DNA from: Diaporthe sp. PMI_573
Taxonomy: Eukaryota; Ascomycota; Sordariomycetes; Diaporthales; Diaporthaceae
Length of the DNA: 64,000 nucleotides
Assembly: GCA_021399435.1 (NCBI GenBank)
Contig: JAJTUP010000065.1
Span: 124,001 to 188,000, forward strand
Direction: 5' to 3'
The translations under genes were made by a program, and so were the position numbers. The notes below the pieces were generated by a model. That model was not told the origin of the DNA. It made no database searches and was given only the letters and a program-made list of their open reading frames with translations. This document shows, one piece after another, positions 1 through 10,849 of this stretch. Each line of letters starts with the position of its first letter. The stretch's first letter is position 1.

Positions 1-377
1 ATTGAGATCAAGCTTCGCTCTTGGGCGATTTGCTCAGCGGTTCCAAAAAAAAAGAGTAACGTGGTTTACCACCCAGCGAGCGGTACCACCTAGCGAGCGA
101 TTTTCATCAAGTCTACTGACTTTTGTCAACCCTAGCACCCACCGAGTGTAAAAGAATCAATTAAATTTGGCACCAATTGGTGCCAACTGGTCTTATTTAC
201 TTACTTTCAATTATCTGGTTAATTTAGAGTTGTGGTAGTGTTGCAGTGCTAGTCTGAAAACTTAAAGTTTTGGTGGGTAGGTTTGTTTTTGGTACAGATC
301 GCGTCCTAGTTTTTCGCGTCAATTTCGCATCATTCTAACTACTTAACTATTCAATACGCTAAAACTCAGCATCCACA
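1..377. other. 5' flank of the pogo-like element, no gene
   Basis: No coding region is seen. The stretch is AT-richer than the gene that follows and contains two near-copies of a motif (CCACCCAGCGAGCG near 70 and CCACCTAGCGAGCG near 86), plus a perfect 20-bp palindrome at 167-186. It is probably the 5' non-coding part of the pogo-like element. A terminal inverted repeat cannot be confirmed because no matching right end is visible. Confidence 0.4.
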
Positions 378-1514
378 ATGCCAATTTATTCCAAAGAAGA
401 TAAGATCCTTCTAGCCCTTCAAGCTATCAAGAAATCCAAAACAAACCGCAAAAAACCCTTAAGCGCTGCCCAGGCTGCGCGGATCTTTAACGTCCCTTGC
501 TCAACTCTTAAGCACAGGATGAACAACCGAGCAACACGCGAAACAAAACGCGTCAACGACCATAAACTTGAACTAATTGAAGAGCAAGTGCTTGTCCAGC
601 ATATCATTGATCAAGATGCACGAGGATTTCCAATGCGACTTTCTGGTGTGGAAGATATGGCCAACCTCCTGCTAGCATCGCGTGATGGCAAGCCTGTTGG
701 CAAGCACTGGGCACGACGCTTTATAGATGCACAACCAAGCTTGAAAACCAAGTTTAATCGACCTTATGACTATCAGAGGGCTCTCTGCGAAGATCCAGAG
801 GTTATTGGGAACTGGTTTCGGCTACTCCGCAACATGATAGCCAAGTATGGGATCACAGATGACGACCTATACAACTTTGACGAGACTGGCTTCATGATGG
901 GCGTGATAACCGCATCAATGGTTGTTACACGTTCTGATCGACATGGAAAGGCTAAATCTGTACAACCTGGAAATCGAGAATGGGCGACAGTCATTGAATG
1001 CATCAATGCGAAGGGCTGGTGTATCCCACCGTTCGTCATCGTGCAAGGCGCCTACCACCTTGCTAACTGGACAACAGAGTCAGGCTTCCCACCAAGCTGG
1101 ATCAAGCCTACTCCAAATGGGTGGACAGATAATGAGACTGGTCTGGAATGGATTCAGCACTTCGACAAGCATACGAAGCAACAGACAAAGGGTGCGTACC
1201 GGATGCTTATCCTTGATGGCCATGAGAGCCATGTATCAGCAGAGTTTGAGCAGTACTGCAAAGAGCACAACATTCTTCTCATCTGCTCCAGCCATTGGAT
1301 GTTGGATTATTCTCGCCATTGAAGCGGGCGTATGGTGATGAGATCAATCTCTTCATCCGGGCCTCTATCAACCACATCACCAAGTCTGAGTTCATTATTG
1401 CGTTCAAGGCAGCCCACGATAAGATCTTTACGGAAGAAAACATGAGATCTGGGTTCAGAGGAGCTGGGATTTCTCCATGGGACCCAGATTCTGTTATTTC
1501 CAAGCTGGATGTCT
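378..1514 (+). pseudogene. pogo/Fot1-type DDE transposase, frameshifted and 3'-fused
   Basis: Cut-and-paste transposase of the Tc1/mariner-pogo group. Residues about 13-50 form a psq-type helix-turn-helix, 65-130 resemble a CENP-B DNA-binding domain, and the DDE nuclease core follows. The first Asp is D168 in NFDETGF and the second is D280 in LILDGHESH. After LLIC (about 1285) the frame breaks: the expected PPH..SHL segment is missing and the motif LQPLDVGLFSPLK with the third Asp resumes in another frame, which ends at 1519. A small internal deletion with frameshift therefore lies at about 1285. The normal pogo end is lost, because after SKLDV (about 1514) the sequence changes to a hAT transposase C-terminus. 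It cannot make an active protein as it stands. Family assignment is firm; the exact deletion size is inferred. Confidence 0.85.
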
Positions 1515-2183
1515 CATAAGCCTAGTTGGGTTGAAAAGGCAAAAGAGATGGTCGCCGACGTCTGGCTGTCCGATTACGCTCATCTCGAGGTTAGAACCAG
1601 CAGCAGCAGAGGCGACGACGAGCCTCCAGCAAAAAGAGCTCGGTTTTTCAACCCCTTCGAGAAGAACAGCCGTCTGCCAAGCTCAACACCAGCCTTCGCA
1701 GCAGCTATTGTTGGTGACGAGTACCAAGCGTGGCAGACGGATCGTGACGTCAGCGACGGCAACGTTCGTGATCCAATTGGTTACTGGATCACTAAGCAAA
1801 GCAGATATCCTCGATTATCCAGGATGGCCTTGGACTTCCTGACAATCCAGCCGATGTCAGCCGAGTGTGAGAGGTTATTTTCAGCTGCTGGCAAGATGGT
1901 CTTGGGGTTGCGTACAAACCTAGATGCTGAGATTATCGCCATTTGTCAGGTTTTACGCTCTTGGTACCGTGCTGGCATTATCAAGGACCTGGATCCATTG
2001 CTTAAGTCGCACCTTGAAAGTAAGCTGGATGGCGGTTGTGGGACTCTAGGCGACGACGAGCTGGCGCTTGCTGAGTCAAAATGGCTATTGGACGGCGAGG
2101 ATAGCGCCAGCGAGGTTGACGATTCATCACAGCAGCAGCAGGCTGAAGAGTTAGTGTCAACGTCTGAAAGTGAGGCTGAATAG
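1515..2183 (+). pseudogene. hAT transposase C-terminal fragment (dimerisation domain)
   Basis: Open reading frame of about 220 codons aligning with the last third of the complete hAT transposase at 11217-13571. It starts at the equivalent of HPGWVDESKE and runs through RYPRLSRMALDFLTIQ to the hallmark MSAECERLFSAAG of the hAT C-terminal dimerisation region, then LRSWYRAGIIKDLD and a polar tail. The N-terminal BED finger and RNase-H-like core are missing. The start shown in frame (MSHK) belongs to the join with the pogo gene and is not a natural start. The fragment matches almost exactly the part that the hAT at 3383-5206 lacks, so the two may come from one rearranged element. Confidence 0.82.
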
Positions 2184-2730
2184 GCGTCGACGAGGTTGTG
2201 AATAGCCTCAAAAATCCACTTATAAATCCATTTATAAATCCACGTGTGTACATCCATTCCACTCCGGTCGAAATATGTGCTACATCCACTACGTAATTGC
2301 TAAAAAATCGTACATCCACTCTACTTGGTCCAAAAGTGGAGTGGATGTAGTGGTTCCGACCCTTGTCTTCAACCATGCCATTTTGGCTGAGAGCAACCGT
2401 GCCCCAAATACGGGGACTGGAAGAGCTCCTCAGCGGGACAGCAACAAGGTTCCGGGATCAGGAAGATTACAAGGCATACAAGAAGTGGGGGTTTGAAGGA
2501 AAACGTCGAAGCTGAGATCTATTGCTCGTTTACTGCATCGACCACCTCGTTCAATACAATGCCTTCCCAGCAGGGTTGAAAGCCACTCCACCCAATCCAC
2601 GTAGTGGATCCACTCGTGGATTCCACTGTCCACTCCACTGGCAAAATCCCAGTGGATTGGCTAATCCACCGAATCCACTCGACGGTGTCGTGGGGATTTG
2701 CGTGGATTAGAAGTGGGGTAGTTAAGGGCG
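2184..2730. repeat. hAT subterminal repeat region
   Basis: Non-coding run with many short direct and inverted copies of GTGGAT/ATCCAC and CCACTCCAC-like words (for example near 2210-2260, 2310-2350, 2580-2660 and 2690-2710). The same kind of GTGGATTGA words crowd both ends of the intact hAT at 10850-13910, so this is probably the 3' subterminal part of the hAT fragment. The outer end is placed at about 2730 where the words stop. No confident inverted-repeat end or target duplication was found. Confidence 0.5.
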
Positions 2731-3382
2731 CCCATATATTTTGGCAGAATGCCTCTAACAGAGCCTGGCAATGTTGCTACCCTATGTCAAACACACCATG
2801 AAGCTTCTGAACAGCGCAATTTTGGAATGCATACAATAAGTACCATTCGAATGTCCTGGGCTTTCTCATTGGGATGATATAAGTCTCGATAGATATACTT
2901 AAGATTGCTCCGTAAGTGCCATATTGTCATGAGGGCCGTCAATACATGCACTTTTTCCTGTTTGCTCACCAACATATCCAGCGCATACCAAGTTCGACTG
3001 TCCATATTTTGGATTTATAATACAACACTTATACCATTAAATAACTTCTGGCAGGCTGACTAAAAAAACGCGTCTAGATTCCTTAATATCTCAATACTGC
3101 GCGAAAAATTGCAGGCGATACTACCCGCGTCAAGCTCGTGATTTGAACGATGTTAGGGACTTATCTAATACCCGACCCCAATGTGACACTCGTTACGTGC
3201 TTGTCCACAACAAATTAGCTCGAAAGGCGAGTATCTGAAACATCTGCAGGATAAGGGCATATTGTGCCAACTGGCCCCGTTGGACGCGTCATTCGCGCTA
3301 CCTGAACCCGACGACCAGTTGTTGACCCACCACCACTGCACCATGTTTTGCGATTTCGACATCATAAAGAGATTATTTTACC
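2731..3382. other. intergenic, no gene seen
   Basis: No convincing coding region or RNA gene. The last part lies just upstream of the next hAT transposase and is probably its 5' leader. Confidence 0.4.
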
Positions 3383-5206
3383 ATGTCTTCGCCTGATTCC
3401 TGCCTCGACATTTCCGACAGCGGCTTCGGGTCTGCTGCCGTATCAACACCCTGCCCGACGCCGTATCTTACCCGTTCAACCTCGACCCCTGTCTCGACTC
3501 TGACGACCTCTTCCGCAAGCGATGAACAGTACGAACGTACGCTCTGGAGGCATTTCCCAGGCTGGGCGTTCTCTGAGCGATCCAGAGAGACGCGTTGTTG
3601 GGCCTGGCAATTTGGTTATGATATCCAAAAGGAAGGCGACCGCAGATGGGTTTGCCAAGCGTGCATTCGCAAGAATGCCCTACACCCACGTCATTTCGAA
3701 GCTGATGGCATTCACAACGCGTACAATCATCTGTTCAATGACCACGGGATTCGCGCTCCGCCTGGCAGGACCAAAGGAACTGCTGAGAGGAAGGCTAATT
3801 CCAAGAGCAGGAAGCCTACGGGGCAACAGACTCTCGCGGAATCCCTGAAGCTTGATCTACACGACCCCCGGGAACAAGCAATTGCGAATGGCTTCATCAA
3901 GCGCTTTGACAAGGAACACTTCCGGAGGCTTCTGGTCAACTGGATCGTGGCGAAGAATCACCCCTTTTCTATTGCTGAAGAGGTAGAACTCCGAGCTATC
4001 TTCGATTACTTGAACCCGTCAGTTTCAGCACGTAAAGCCAATATTACCCACACAACGGTTCGAGAAAAGATCGTCGCCGCGTTTGAACAACACAAGCACA
4101 AGGTGATTGAGGCCTTGTGCAGGGCGCCCGGCCTTGTCCACATTTCTTTCGACGGCTGGCGGTCGGGAAACCGACACGCCTTATATGGTATCTGTTGCTT
4201 CTTTAGGGACGAAAACAACAAGCCTTGCAAGATTACGCTTGGGCTCCCCGAACTCAGCGCCAGGCACACAGGGCCTAATATCGCCGCCGAAATCCTCGAC
4301 GTAATTGAATCGTATCAGATCCAAGACAAAATTGGCTATTTCACGCTTGACAACGCGAAAAACAACGATACCGCCATGGAGATTATTGGTGGAGAGCTCG
4401 GCTTCGTAGGGACTCGCAGGCGAGGGCGCTGTTTTGGACATACCTTGAATCTCTCCGCCAAGGCCATTCTGTTTGGCCACGATGCTGATGCTTTTGAGCG
4501 GCGGCTATCAGGGGCTGAGCCTCTCAGTGAAGCAGAACACTTGATTTGGCGCAAGAAGGGGCCAGCTGGCAAATTGCACAATCTTGTGGTAGCTATCCAC
4601 GGGTCTGACTTGTTGACTGGTATGCTTCGCAGCATTCAACAAGAAGCCTTCACTAAGTCGTCTGACCCCAAACTCAACGCCAGAAAGCCGTTGGATGTTA
4701 TTTTGGACAACGATACCAGATGGCTGTCACAATTGTATATGATACGACGAGCTCTACTGCTTCGCGACTATATCGAGCGACTCGTTGCCCACCATCGAAT
4801 CGACTTCGAGCAACAGAACAAGACCAAGAGGGGCGGCCCTAAGACGTCGCTGACATTGCCCTTTATTTGCCAGCCAGAGAACCAGCTGTCCGACAAGGAC
4901 TGGGAGGTGGTCGAATTATTTGCGCAAATCCTTGGTTACTACGAAGCCACGATCAAGATGCTCGAAGGCGACGGCCAGATCCGCAAGCGGAAGCGTGGGT
5001 GGACTGGGTCATATGGCAATATTTGGGACGTGATTCAAGGCTTCGAATTCCTTCTCGAGTAGCTTGGACGTTTCAAGGATATCGCCAAGGACTTCGCTGA
5101 TCTTGAACAGTTCAGGATCAACATCAATTTGGGCTGGCAAAAATTAAACAAGTACTACGAGACATTGAGTGAGACGCCCATGTACTACACTGGCCTGGCG
5201 CACTGA
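3383..5206 (+). pseudogene. hAT transposase, premature stop and missing C-terminus
   Basis: Transposase of a hAT DNA transposon. An open frame of 559 codons starts at ATG 3383. A BED-type zinc finger lies at about residues 88-121 (C91, C94, H116, H121), and the RNase-H-like core follows with motifs HISFDGWRSGNRHALYG and YFTLDNAKNND. Compared with the 784-aa homologue at 11217-13571 the frame stops early at TAG (5060-5062) after GFEFLLE, yet the same frame continues to align (LGRFKDIAKD, FRININLGWQKLNKYYETLS) to about 5206. There it ends at LALH, just before the conserved C-terminal third. It is dead by a nonsense codon plus truncation. The TAG could derive from CAG by a CpA-to-TpA change. Confidence 0.85.
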
Positions 5207-5212
5207 AGTTTA

Positions 5213-5671
5213 TTAACTTATCCATGGAGCGCTTACTTGCCGGGGGGCCTCAAGGCGTCGTTTCTGTGGTATAACAGCGGGACGCCCGGTATCGAGGCGT
5301 CGTTTCTGTGGAACAACAGTAGGACACCCTGTATGGCCCCCTTGTTTGGCCAAGTGCGCCACCAGTTCTGCAGACTTCCAAGTAAGGGCGCCATAGGCCT
5401 TTGCGACATCGTTGTTCGCGTTCGAGGCAGTCTCGCAAGCCTCGGTGACAGCTTGGAACAGCCTCAACGCTGTAGGGTCGTCATGTCGTACTGGAGAGTC
5501 GGCTCGAACCACTTCCTCCACTTCCTCCGTTTCCTCGTCGTCCTCGTCCTCCACATCCTTCTCCACCTGCTCCAGTGTCTCCCTGTTGCGTGTATGGCCT
5601 CCTTCATGGGTGTCAGTCGCTCCCTGCATGCCTGGCGACCTCCGAACCCCTTCCCTCACGGTCTTGGCCAC
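5213..5671 (-). CDS. hypothetical protein, acidic/low complexity
   Basis: Open frame of 152 codons from an ATG at 5671. The middle is strongly acidic (a run rich in E and D near residues 35-55). Near the C-terminus a short unit containing PQKRRL occurs twice, encoded by a 45-bp tandem duplication. No family is recognised. It sits between a truncated hAT and a truncated metabolic gene, so it could be a piece of a longer broken gene or a chance open frame. Confidence 0.22.
   Translation of the reverse strand: MAKTVREGVRRSPGMQGATDTHEGGHTRNRETLEQVEKDVEDEDDEETEEVEEVVRADSPVRHDDPTALRLFQAVTEACETASNANNDVAKAYGALTWKSAELVAHLAKQGGHTGCPTVVPQKRRLDTGRPAVIPQKRRLEAPRQVSAPWIS
5253..5340. repeat. 45-bp tandem duplication
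   Basis: The word GGCGTCGTTTCTGTGG occurs at 5253 and again at 5298, with similar sequence between and after it, giving two imperfect copies with a 45-bp period. In the minus frame it encodes two PQKRRL units. Confidence 0.6.
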
Positions 5672-5994
5672 GAGGAGCTCCAGGTGTGATAGATCCCAAG
5701 GATGGTCATTGTTGTTGTCATCACCTGGTCCAGGTCTTCATTTGACTATTCGGGCTCTGACCGAACGAAAGGGACTTCTTCTTGTCCGGCAACGGCAGGT
5801 GAGCAAAGGCGCTGACTGCGGCGTCTTGATTTCAGACGATTCGTTCCCCAAGCCGATAGCCCAAACAATACAGAGAGATATAACCGAGACTTTTGATTTT
5901 GCATGCTGGCCGCGACATCGAGATCTTGTGACCCGAGCTCGCCTTTTCTCTGAGTTCTGTCTTGTGTGTCGAGCAATGGCCCGTTATGTCCAAT

Positions 5995-7329
5995 TCAGGC
6001 TTCAACGAGAGTCTCTGGAGGCAATTTGGCGAGGGTGACTTCGCCAGTGTGTGTGTTCTAGGTATGCCCCCAACTCTATCCTCAGACATGCAACCTATCC
6101 GAGTATATCCAAGAAAGGGACTGATCACCACTTTAAACAGTGACCCATGGTCTAATGTCACGTGTCTTTCTCATGAAATGGTACCACTTCAGCGTCAAGT
6201 ACTTCGAAGACCTGCTGGATATCAACCACTGCGAGCTTCTCATCATGAACAAGCAGGAGAGCGGCAAATACGTGCTGGAAATAAACTCCGGACATGGTCG
6301 GAACTGCGCAAGGAAAGGGCGCGAAAGAAAGGAAAAGAGAGGGAGAAGGAAAAATCCGATACAGGCACCCCAGCCAGCAAGGACACGTCCAAGCTCGACA
6401 AGGCCCTCTCCGCAGAATCGCCTGTGAAGCCACCCCGGAGATGGGGCGGCTGTCTCAACGGCTGCTCCCACGACAAGTCCTTCCGGCTGCGCTCCGCCCT
6501 CGCTGACCTGGTCCATCGCGACGGTACCTCTGTACATCCTAACCTCTCCGCAGCCCCATCGCCAGTGACGACAACTGTCAGCGCCGGTTCTTCCCTGGCT
6601 GCTCTTGGCTTTGCCACGCCGCCAACCACAAACGGTACATCCACGCCATCGTCCAATCTCGGTACCCGACGCCCAGCAGCGAGGCGCTTCCAGTCCGAAG
6701 ACGATGACTCGTCTTCCGATGTTGAGCGTGAGCGCAACCGCACACCGCAGATAGACGTGGCCAAGGCCCGCGACGAGACCGTTTCTAGCCCAGACGGGAC
6801 GCCGAGCTTCATCTCCGTGGATGGCCGCCTCCGTGCCCAGGACATGAAGAGCCCGCCGGCCAACGGCAAGACCCCCATGGCCATATTACCGCTCCTGAGA
6901 GGACGGGATTTTGGCGGCACACACAGTGGACAGACGTCCTGTGCAGGCAGCGACACGGACTCGTCCGAGGATGACGGGGCTAGGCAGCGCAAACAGAGCA
7001 GTCTAGGGCTGAAGGTCGCCACGTCACGCGTCGCCGAGATGAACGTCAACGGCGATGGCGACAGCGCGCCCGGCAGTGGCAAGCGGGACCAGTCGGGCAT
7101 GGGACGTGGGACAATGACTAACAGGCTGGGGGACTCGCCAGTGAGCAGCAGCTCGGGCTGCTACGAGGAGCATCATCACCACCATCAGAGCGAGCACAAC
7201 AACGAGAACGAACACGCGGACGACGAACGGGAGAAGGGGAACGATGAGGATGACGCAGATGAAATGTCTGACGCCGAAATCGACAGAGCTGAGAGGGAGG
7301 ACCGCTCGATCAAGGGGAGCGTCTACTAG
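5995..7329 (+). pseudogene. histidine phosphatase (phosphoglycerate-mutase-like), 5'-truncated and frameshifted
   Basis: Remnant of a fungal histidine-phosphatase-superfamily protein often annotated as phosphoglycerate mutase. Exon 5995-6061 reads SGFNESLWRQFG and onward, intron 6062-6140 (GTATGC..AAACAG, 79 nt) follows, then VTHGLMSRVFLMKWYHF carrying the second catalytic His. The N-terminal RHG motif and first half of the fold are absent: upstream of about 5995 nothing related is visible. At about 6281 one base is missing (GGAAATAAAC where the frame needs GGAAAATAAAC), after which the next frame continues as NKLRTWSELRKERA. It then runs through a long disordered tail, Ser-rich then His- and Asp/Glu-rich, to TAG at 7327-7329. 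Deletion and frameshift make it a pseudogene. The family call rests on recognised motifs; exact function is not established. Confidence 0.75.
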
Positions 7330-8622
7330 GTTTCACGTGGTGCTGTCCAATCCGACCCCCTTGGTTGTGGTTTCTGCAGCTTATTGTCACTTAGACAACG
7401 GTGCGTCACGAAAATGAATTACTTTTGGGTACTCGGCGTTTCGGGCTAGGACGGAAAGCTTGCAGAAAGTTTACATATTCGCGGAGAGGAGATACCACCA
7501 TCACCGCCAGATTGATTAGCACCTGTTAGCACAGAACATGCGTAGATGACGGGAGCATTGCCCAGAGGACAGGCGCAGGGCATAGCGAGTAGAATGAGCA
7601 CAAGTATATATGACGTTACGAAAATAGCCTGAATTCTTGATGAATCGCGATTTTGGCTGCTTCGCTCGGACTGACAAGAGCATCTTCACGTGCCGCATGG
7701 ATCTAAAGCGCAGACTGGCCGCCCGCCCTTTGTGTGTACGGCGACAATGGTATATTCTGATGCTCAGACTACGAATGCGGATGATACCTAACCTGTGCGA
7801 GGAATCAAGGACGCGGAGGGGAATAAGATGGAGAACCAAACATCATTAACATTTTCCGCATCGCCGGAGGAAAAAGGTCCCTCCCAGCGCCCCAAACCTC
7901 CGTACCTCCTTCTGTCCGATAGTACCCCCGGCCTCCCGTAACTCCGAAATGATTTCCCATCGAGGACTCTGAAAAGAACCGATAAGCGCTGGGGAAAGTA
8001 GGTAAGATGGCCAGCCTCGCTAGCATGCGCCGGACTCGGCGAGAACCATCAATTATGCCTGCAGTCGGTGGCTGGCGACGAGAAAGTGGTCCCTGCTGCC
8101 TAGCGCCGGCAGCACCATCAGTAGCAGGATGAAGAACAATGCTTGACCAGCCCAGAAACGATGTCGGAGAAGACATGGCGACATCCCACAATCGAAGACG
8201 ACACCAAGTTCGCCACGCGCCGTCGCAAGTCCCACAGACGTACATTGAAACGCTTGGGAGCACTGCCCATACAACTTCGTCCTCAGTTCCTCCAGGCTGC
8301 TTGTGCGCCCAAGAACCACACGTGTCTCTCCCGTTTTAATAATGTCTGTTCGCCTGGTATCCGGGTTGGTAAATAGGGGAAGAAGAAAATGGAATTTCGT
8401 GTGAATTGGTATCAGAGGGATTTATACAGAAAGATGAAATCAAATATGCTAGCTCGCTGCGTGAACTCCTTGGGCCACAAGCGTATAATGCTGTCCGGTA
8501 GATAAAACTACCTCAATGGTAACGCCAGTAGTATGCAAGCGACAACTATTCGTTTACTGTGTCTTTGTGATTGGTGCTTCTGCCACCTTCGATGGTGCCT
8601 GGCGTCCCGACCGAGTCTCAGG
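7330..8622. other. intergenic between the phosphatase remnant and the histidine kinase 3' end
   Basis: Several short open frames on both strands overlap each other and show no recognisable motif. I found no coding region I can support. The part near 8450-8622 is likely the 3' untranslated region of the minus-strand histidine kinase. Confidence 0.4.
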
Positions 8623-10849
8623 CTAAAAGAACTTTGACAAGGCTGTTGATAAGTCGATGAAGTCCACTGGTTTCGTGACAAAGGCACTGAAGCCTGCCTC
8701 GACACACTTCTCCTGCACATCAGACATGACGTTCGCAGAGAGTGCAATGATGGGCATATGGCCATGCTTATTCTTGGCTTCCCAGACTCTGATCTCGCGA
8801 CACGCCTGGTAGCCATCTTTCCGAGGCATGTGAAGATCGCACTGGCCTGCTGTTAGTATTCCGAGGAGACACAGCAATAAGACGAGGGTTTTGGTACTAA
8901 CCAGTACCAAGGAATAGAAGCCATGATCATGCCCGAAAACCATGTTTGTGCACTCCTCGCCGTCTGCGGATAATTCGACCTCCAACCCGACCTTGATCAG
9001 GTACTTCTTCAGGACTTTTTGGTTCACAGGGTTGTCCTCAACAAGTAGCACCTTGTAGCCCTTGTTTCCCATTCGCTTTTCAACCTCCTCATAACTCTTC
9101 TTCTGCCTCTCGACTATCTTCTGAGCAGTAGACCGGTTGCGGTCCACACTCATATCCCCCTCCTTGGCTGGATCGAAAACAACAGCAAGGCGGGATGGCT
9201 TCACCGGCTTATAAACATAGGTGACTCTGCTGTCCAAGATCACGTCCGCGAGATTGCGGTCCTCAACAAGCTTCGTCAGGGCTTGTCGCTGGATAGAATC
9301 AGACAGCAGGACAACCTTTGTCTTTGTCAATAAAGTCGAACTGCTAATCTCACTCAGCAGTGCTAGGACCTCTTCGGAAGAGGCAAGGTTGATGAGTATG
9401 TGTGTATAGATGACCGGGTCATCGCGGCTGATCAGTTGCTTGGCTTCTTGAGCACTCGCAAGTGCAGTGATCTGATGAGGCACATCCTTTGGCAAGGTCA
9501 TCTCAATGTGGTGAGTGGTAGCCTCGCGGCTGTATTTCTGAGGGCAGATCACCAGAATCGAGAACATCGGCGGCCGGAACTCTTTCGCAGTCACGATCTT
9601 GCCCGGGTTCTCAGGGGTTGGCGTTTTTCCAGGTGAAGTTCGCCCTGATGGCATTTCCAACTTCATCTGGGTGAGATCCTGCCCACTGGCCCTAGCAGCC
9701 TCGCTGAACCTGGCCAAGCCGACATTCACAGACGAGATTGACGATCTTCCCGTAACACGCGTTCCAGTCGATGTCACGGACGGATTCGAGCTTCCGCTGG
9801 ATGCGACCGCCGGGGAGGATTCTTGCTCAGCATGACTCGGGCTGGCAGCTGATGAGGAGCGGTGCTTTGTGATGGTGGTCTGGCGGAATGGTTGGGTGGG
9901 GATTTCCTCAAGGACCGCAGGAGTCTTTGGCAGCTCTGGGCTGGTGGGTACGTCGGGGTGGTCATCCGCAGTCGGCAAGCCGACCTTGGCCGTGAATGTG
10001 AAGGTCGCGCCCTTTCCCGGCACAGCTGTGCCGTCCATCTTTCCGCCGTGCAGTTCCACAAGCTGTCGTGAGATAACAAGCCCAAGACCACTGCCGCCGT
10101 GGGCTCTTGTGCTGCTGCCATCAATCTGACTGAACGGTTTGAAAATGAGCTTCGACTCCTCTTGGGTAAAGCCCCTTCCGGTGTCAATCACTGCAAATTC
10201 AAGCATGACCTGCTGCTCACCGAGTCCCGATGCGTCGGTTCTGACTCTGCACCGGCTGGAAACCTCACCGGTGTCGGTGAACTTAATAGCATTGCCGATC
10301 ACATTCAGAAGCACTTGTCTGATTCTCACTCTGTCGCCTTTGACCCATACGGGCACATCCTCCTCGACGATATAGTTCAGCTCCAGTCTCCTAGCAATAG
10401 CCATGGCCGAGACCAAATCATTAACGTCTTCAATCAGGGCCCGCGTATGGAACCATTCGTGGTTGAGCTTCATCATGCCGGCGTCCACCTTTGAAAGATC
10501 GAGGATGTCGTTGATGATCATCAGCAGGCTGTTCGCGCTGGTTTGAATAGTGTTCGTGTAATCTCGCTGCTCCTCATTTAGAGTGGTGTCATGGAGGAAG
10601 CTGACCATGCCAGAGATCCCGATCAGTGGTGTTCTAATTTCGTGCGACATGTTGCTCAAGAAACGGCTCTTCGATTCCATGGCCTCCTTCAGCTTCGCCT
10701 CGAGCAACTTGTGGTCGTTGATGTCTGTCGCCGACCCAAAGTAAGAACTGCTCCCATTCCCAATGTTGTCAATCTCGACACAGCGTACCAGGTGCCAGCG
10801 GTATTCACTAGTCTTTGTACGAAGCCGGATTTCGGAAGAGTATGACAAC
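8623..10849 (-). pseudogene. hybrid histidine kinase, 3' part (HisKA-HATPase-REC), separated by hAT
   Basis: C-terminal portion of a cytosolic-type fungal hybrid histidine kinase of the phosphorelay that feeds the HOG-type pathway. Counting from the insertion site: end of a PAS/PAC unit (about residues 1-45), HisKA dimerisation domain with the H box SHEIRTPLIG (phospho-His about residue 69), HATPase_c with N box LNVIGNAIKFTD and G boxes DTGRGF and GGSGLGL, a linker, and a receiver domain starting KVLLVEDNPVNQK with acceptor Asp in LCDLHMP. An in-frame 60-nt intron (8842-8901, GTTAGT..CCAG, branch CTAAC) interrupts the receiver just before CDLHMP; removing it restores the conserved motif. The stop is TAG at 8623-8625. 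The frame begins at the hAT edge with no natural ATG. All key catalytic residues look intact, so this is an insertional break and not decay. Confidence 0.9.
10842..10849. repeat. target-site duplication of hAT, copy 1
   Basis: ATGACAAC directly abutting the element end; an identical copy is at 13911-13918. Eight base pairs is the expected hAT duplication length. Confidence 0.95.

Noticed and set aside
5412..6038. 208-codon plus-strand frame across the hypothetical and phosphatase regions
   Set aside because: Low-complexity Ser run is the antisense of the acidic minus-strand frame, and it conflicts with the recognised SGFNESLW exon frame.
6243..7100. 285-codon minus-strand open frame opposite the phosphatase gene
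   Set aside because: It mirrors the biased, Ser/Pro/Arg-rich coding strand and has no motif; an antisense shadow of the GC-rich tail.
7805..8376. Overlapping frames of 66-152 codons between the phosphatase and kinase
   Set aside because: Competing frames on both strands with no domain; likely chance.
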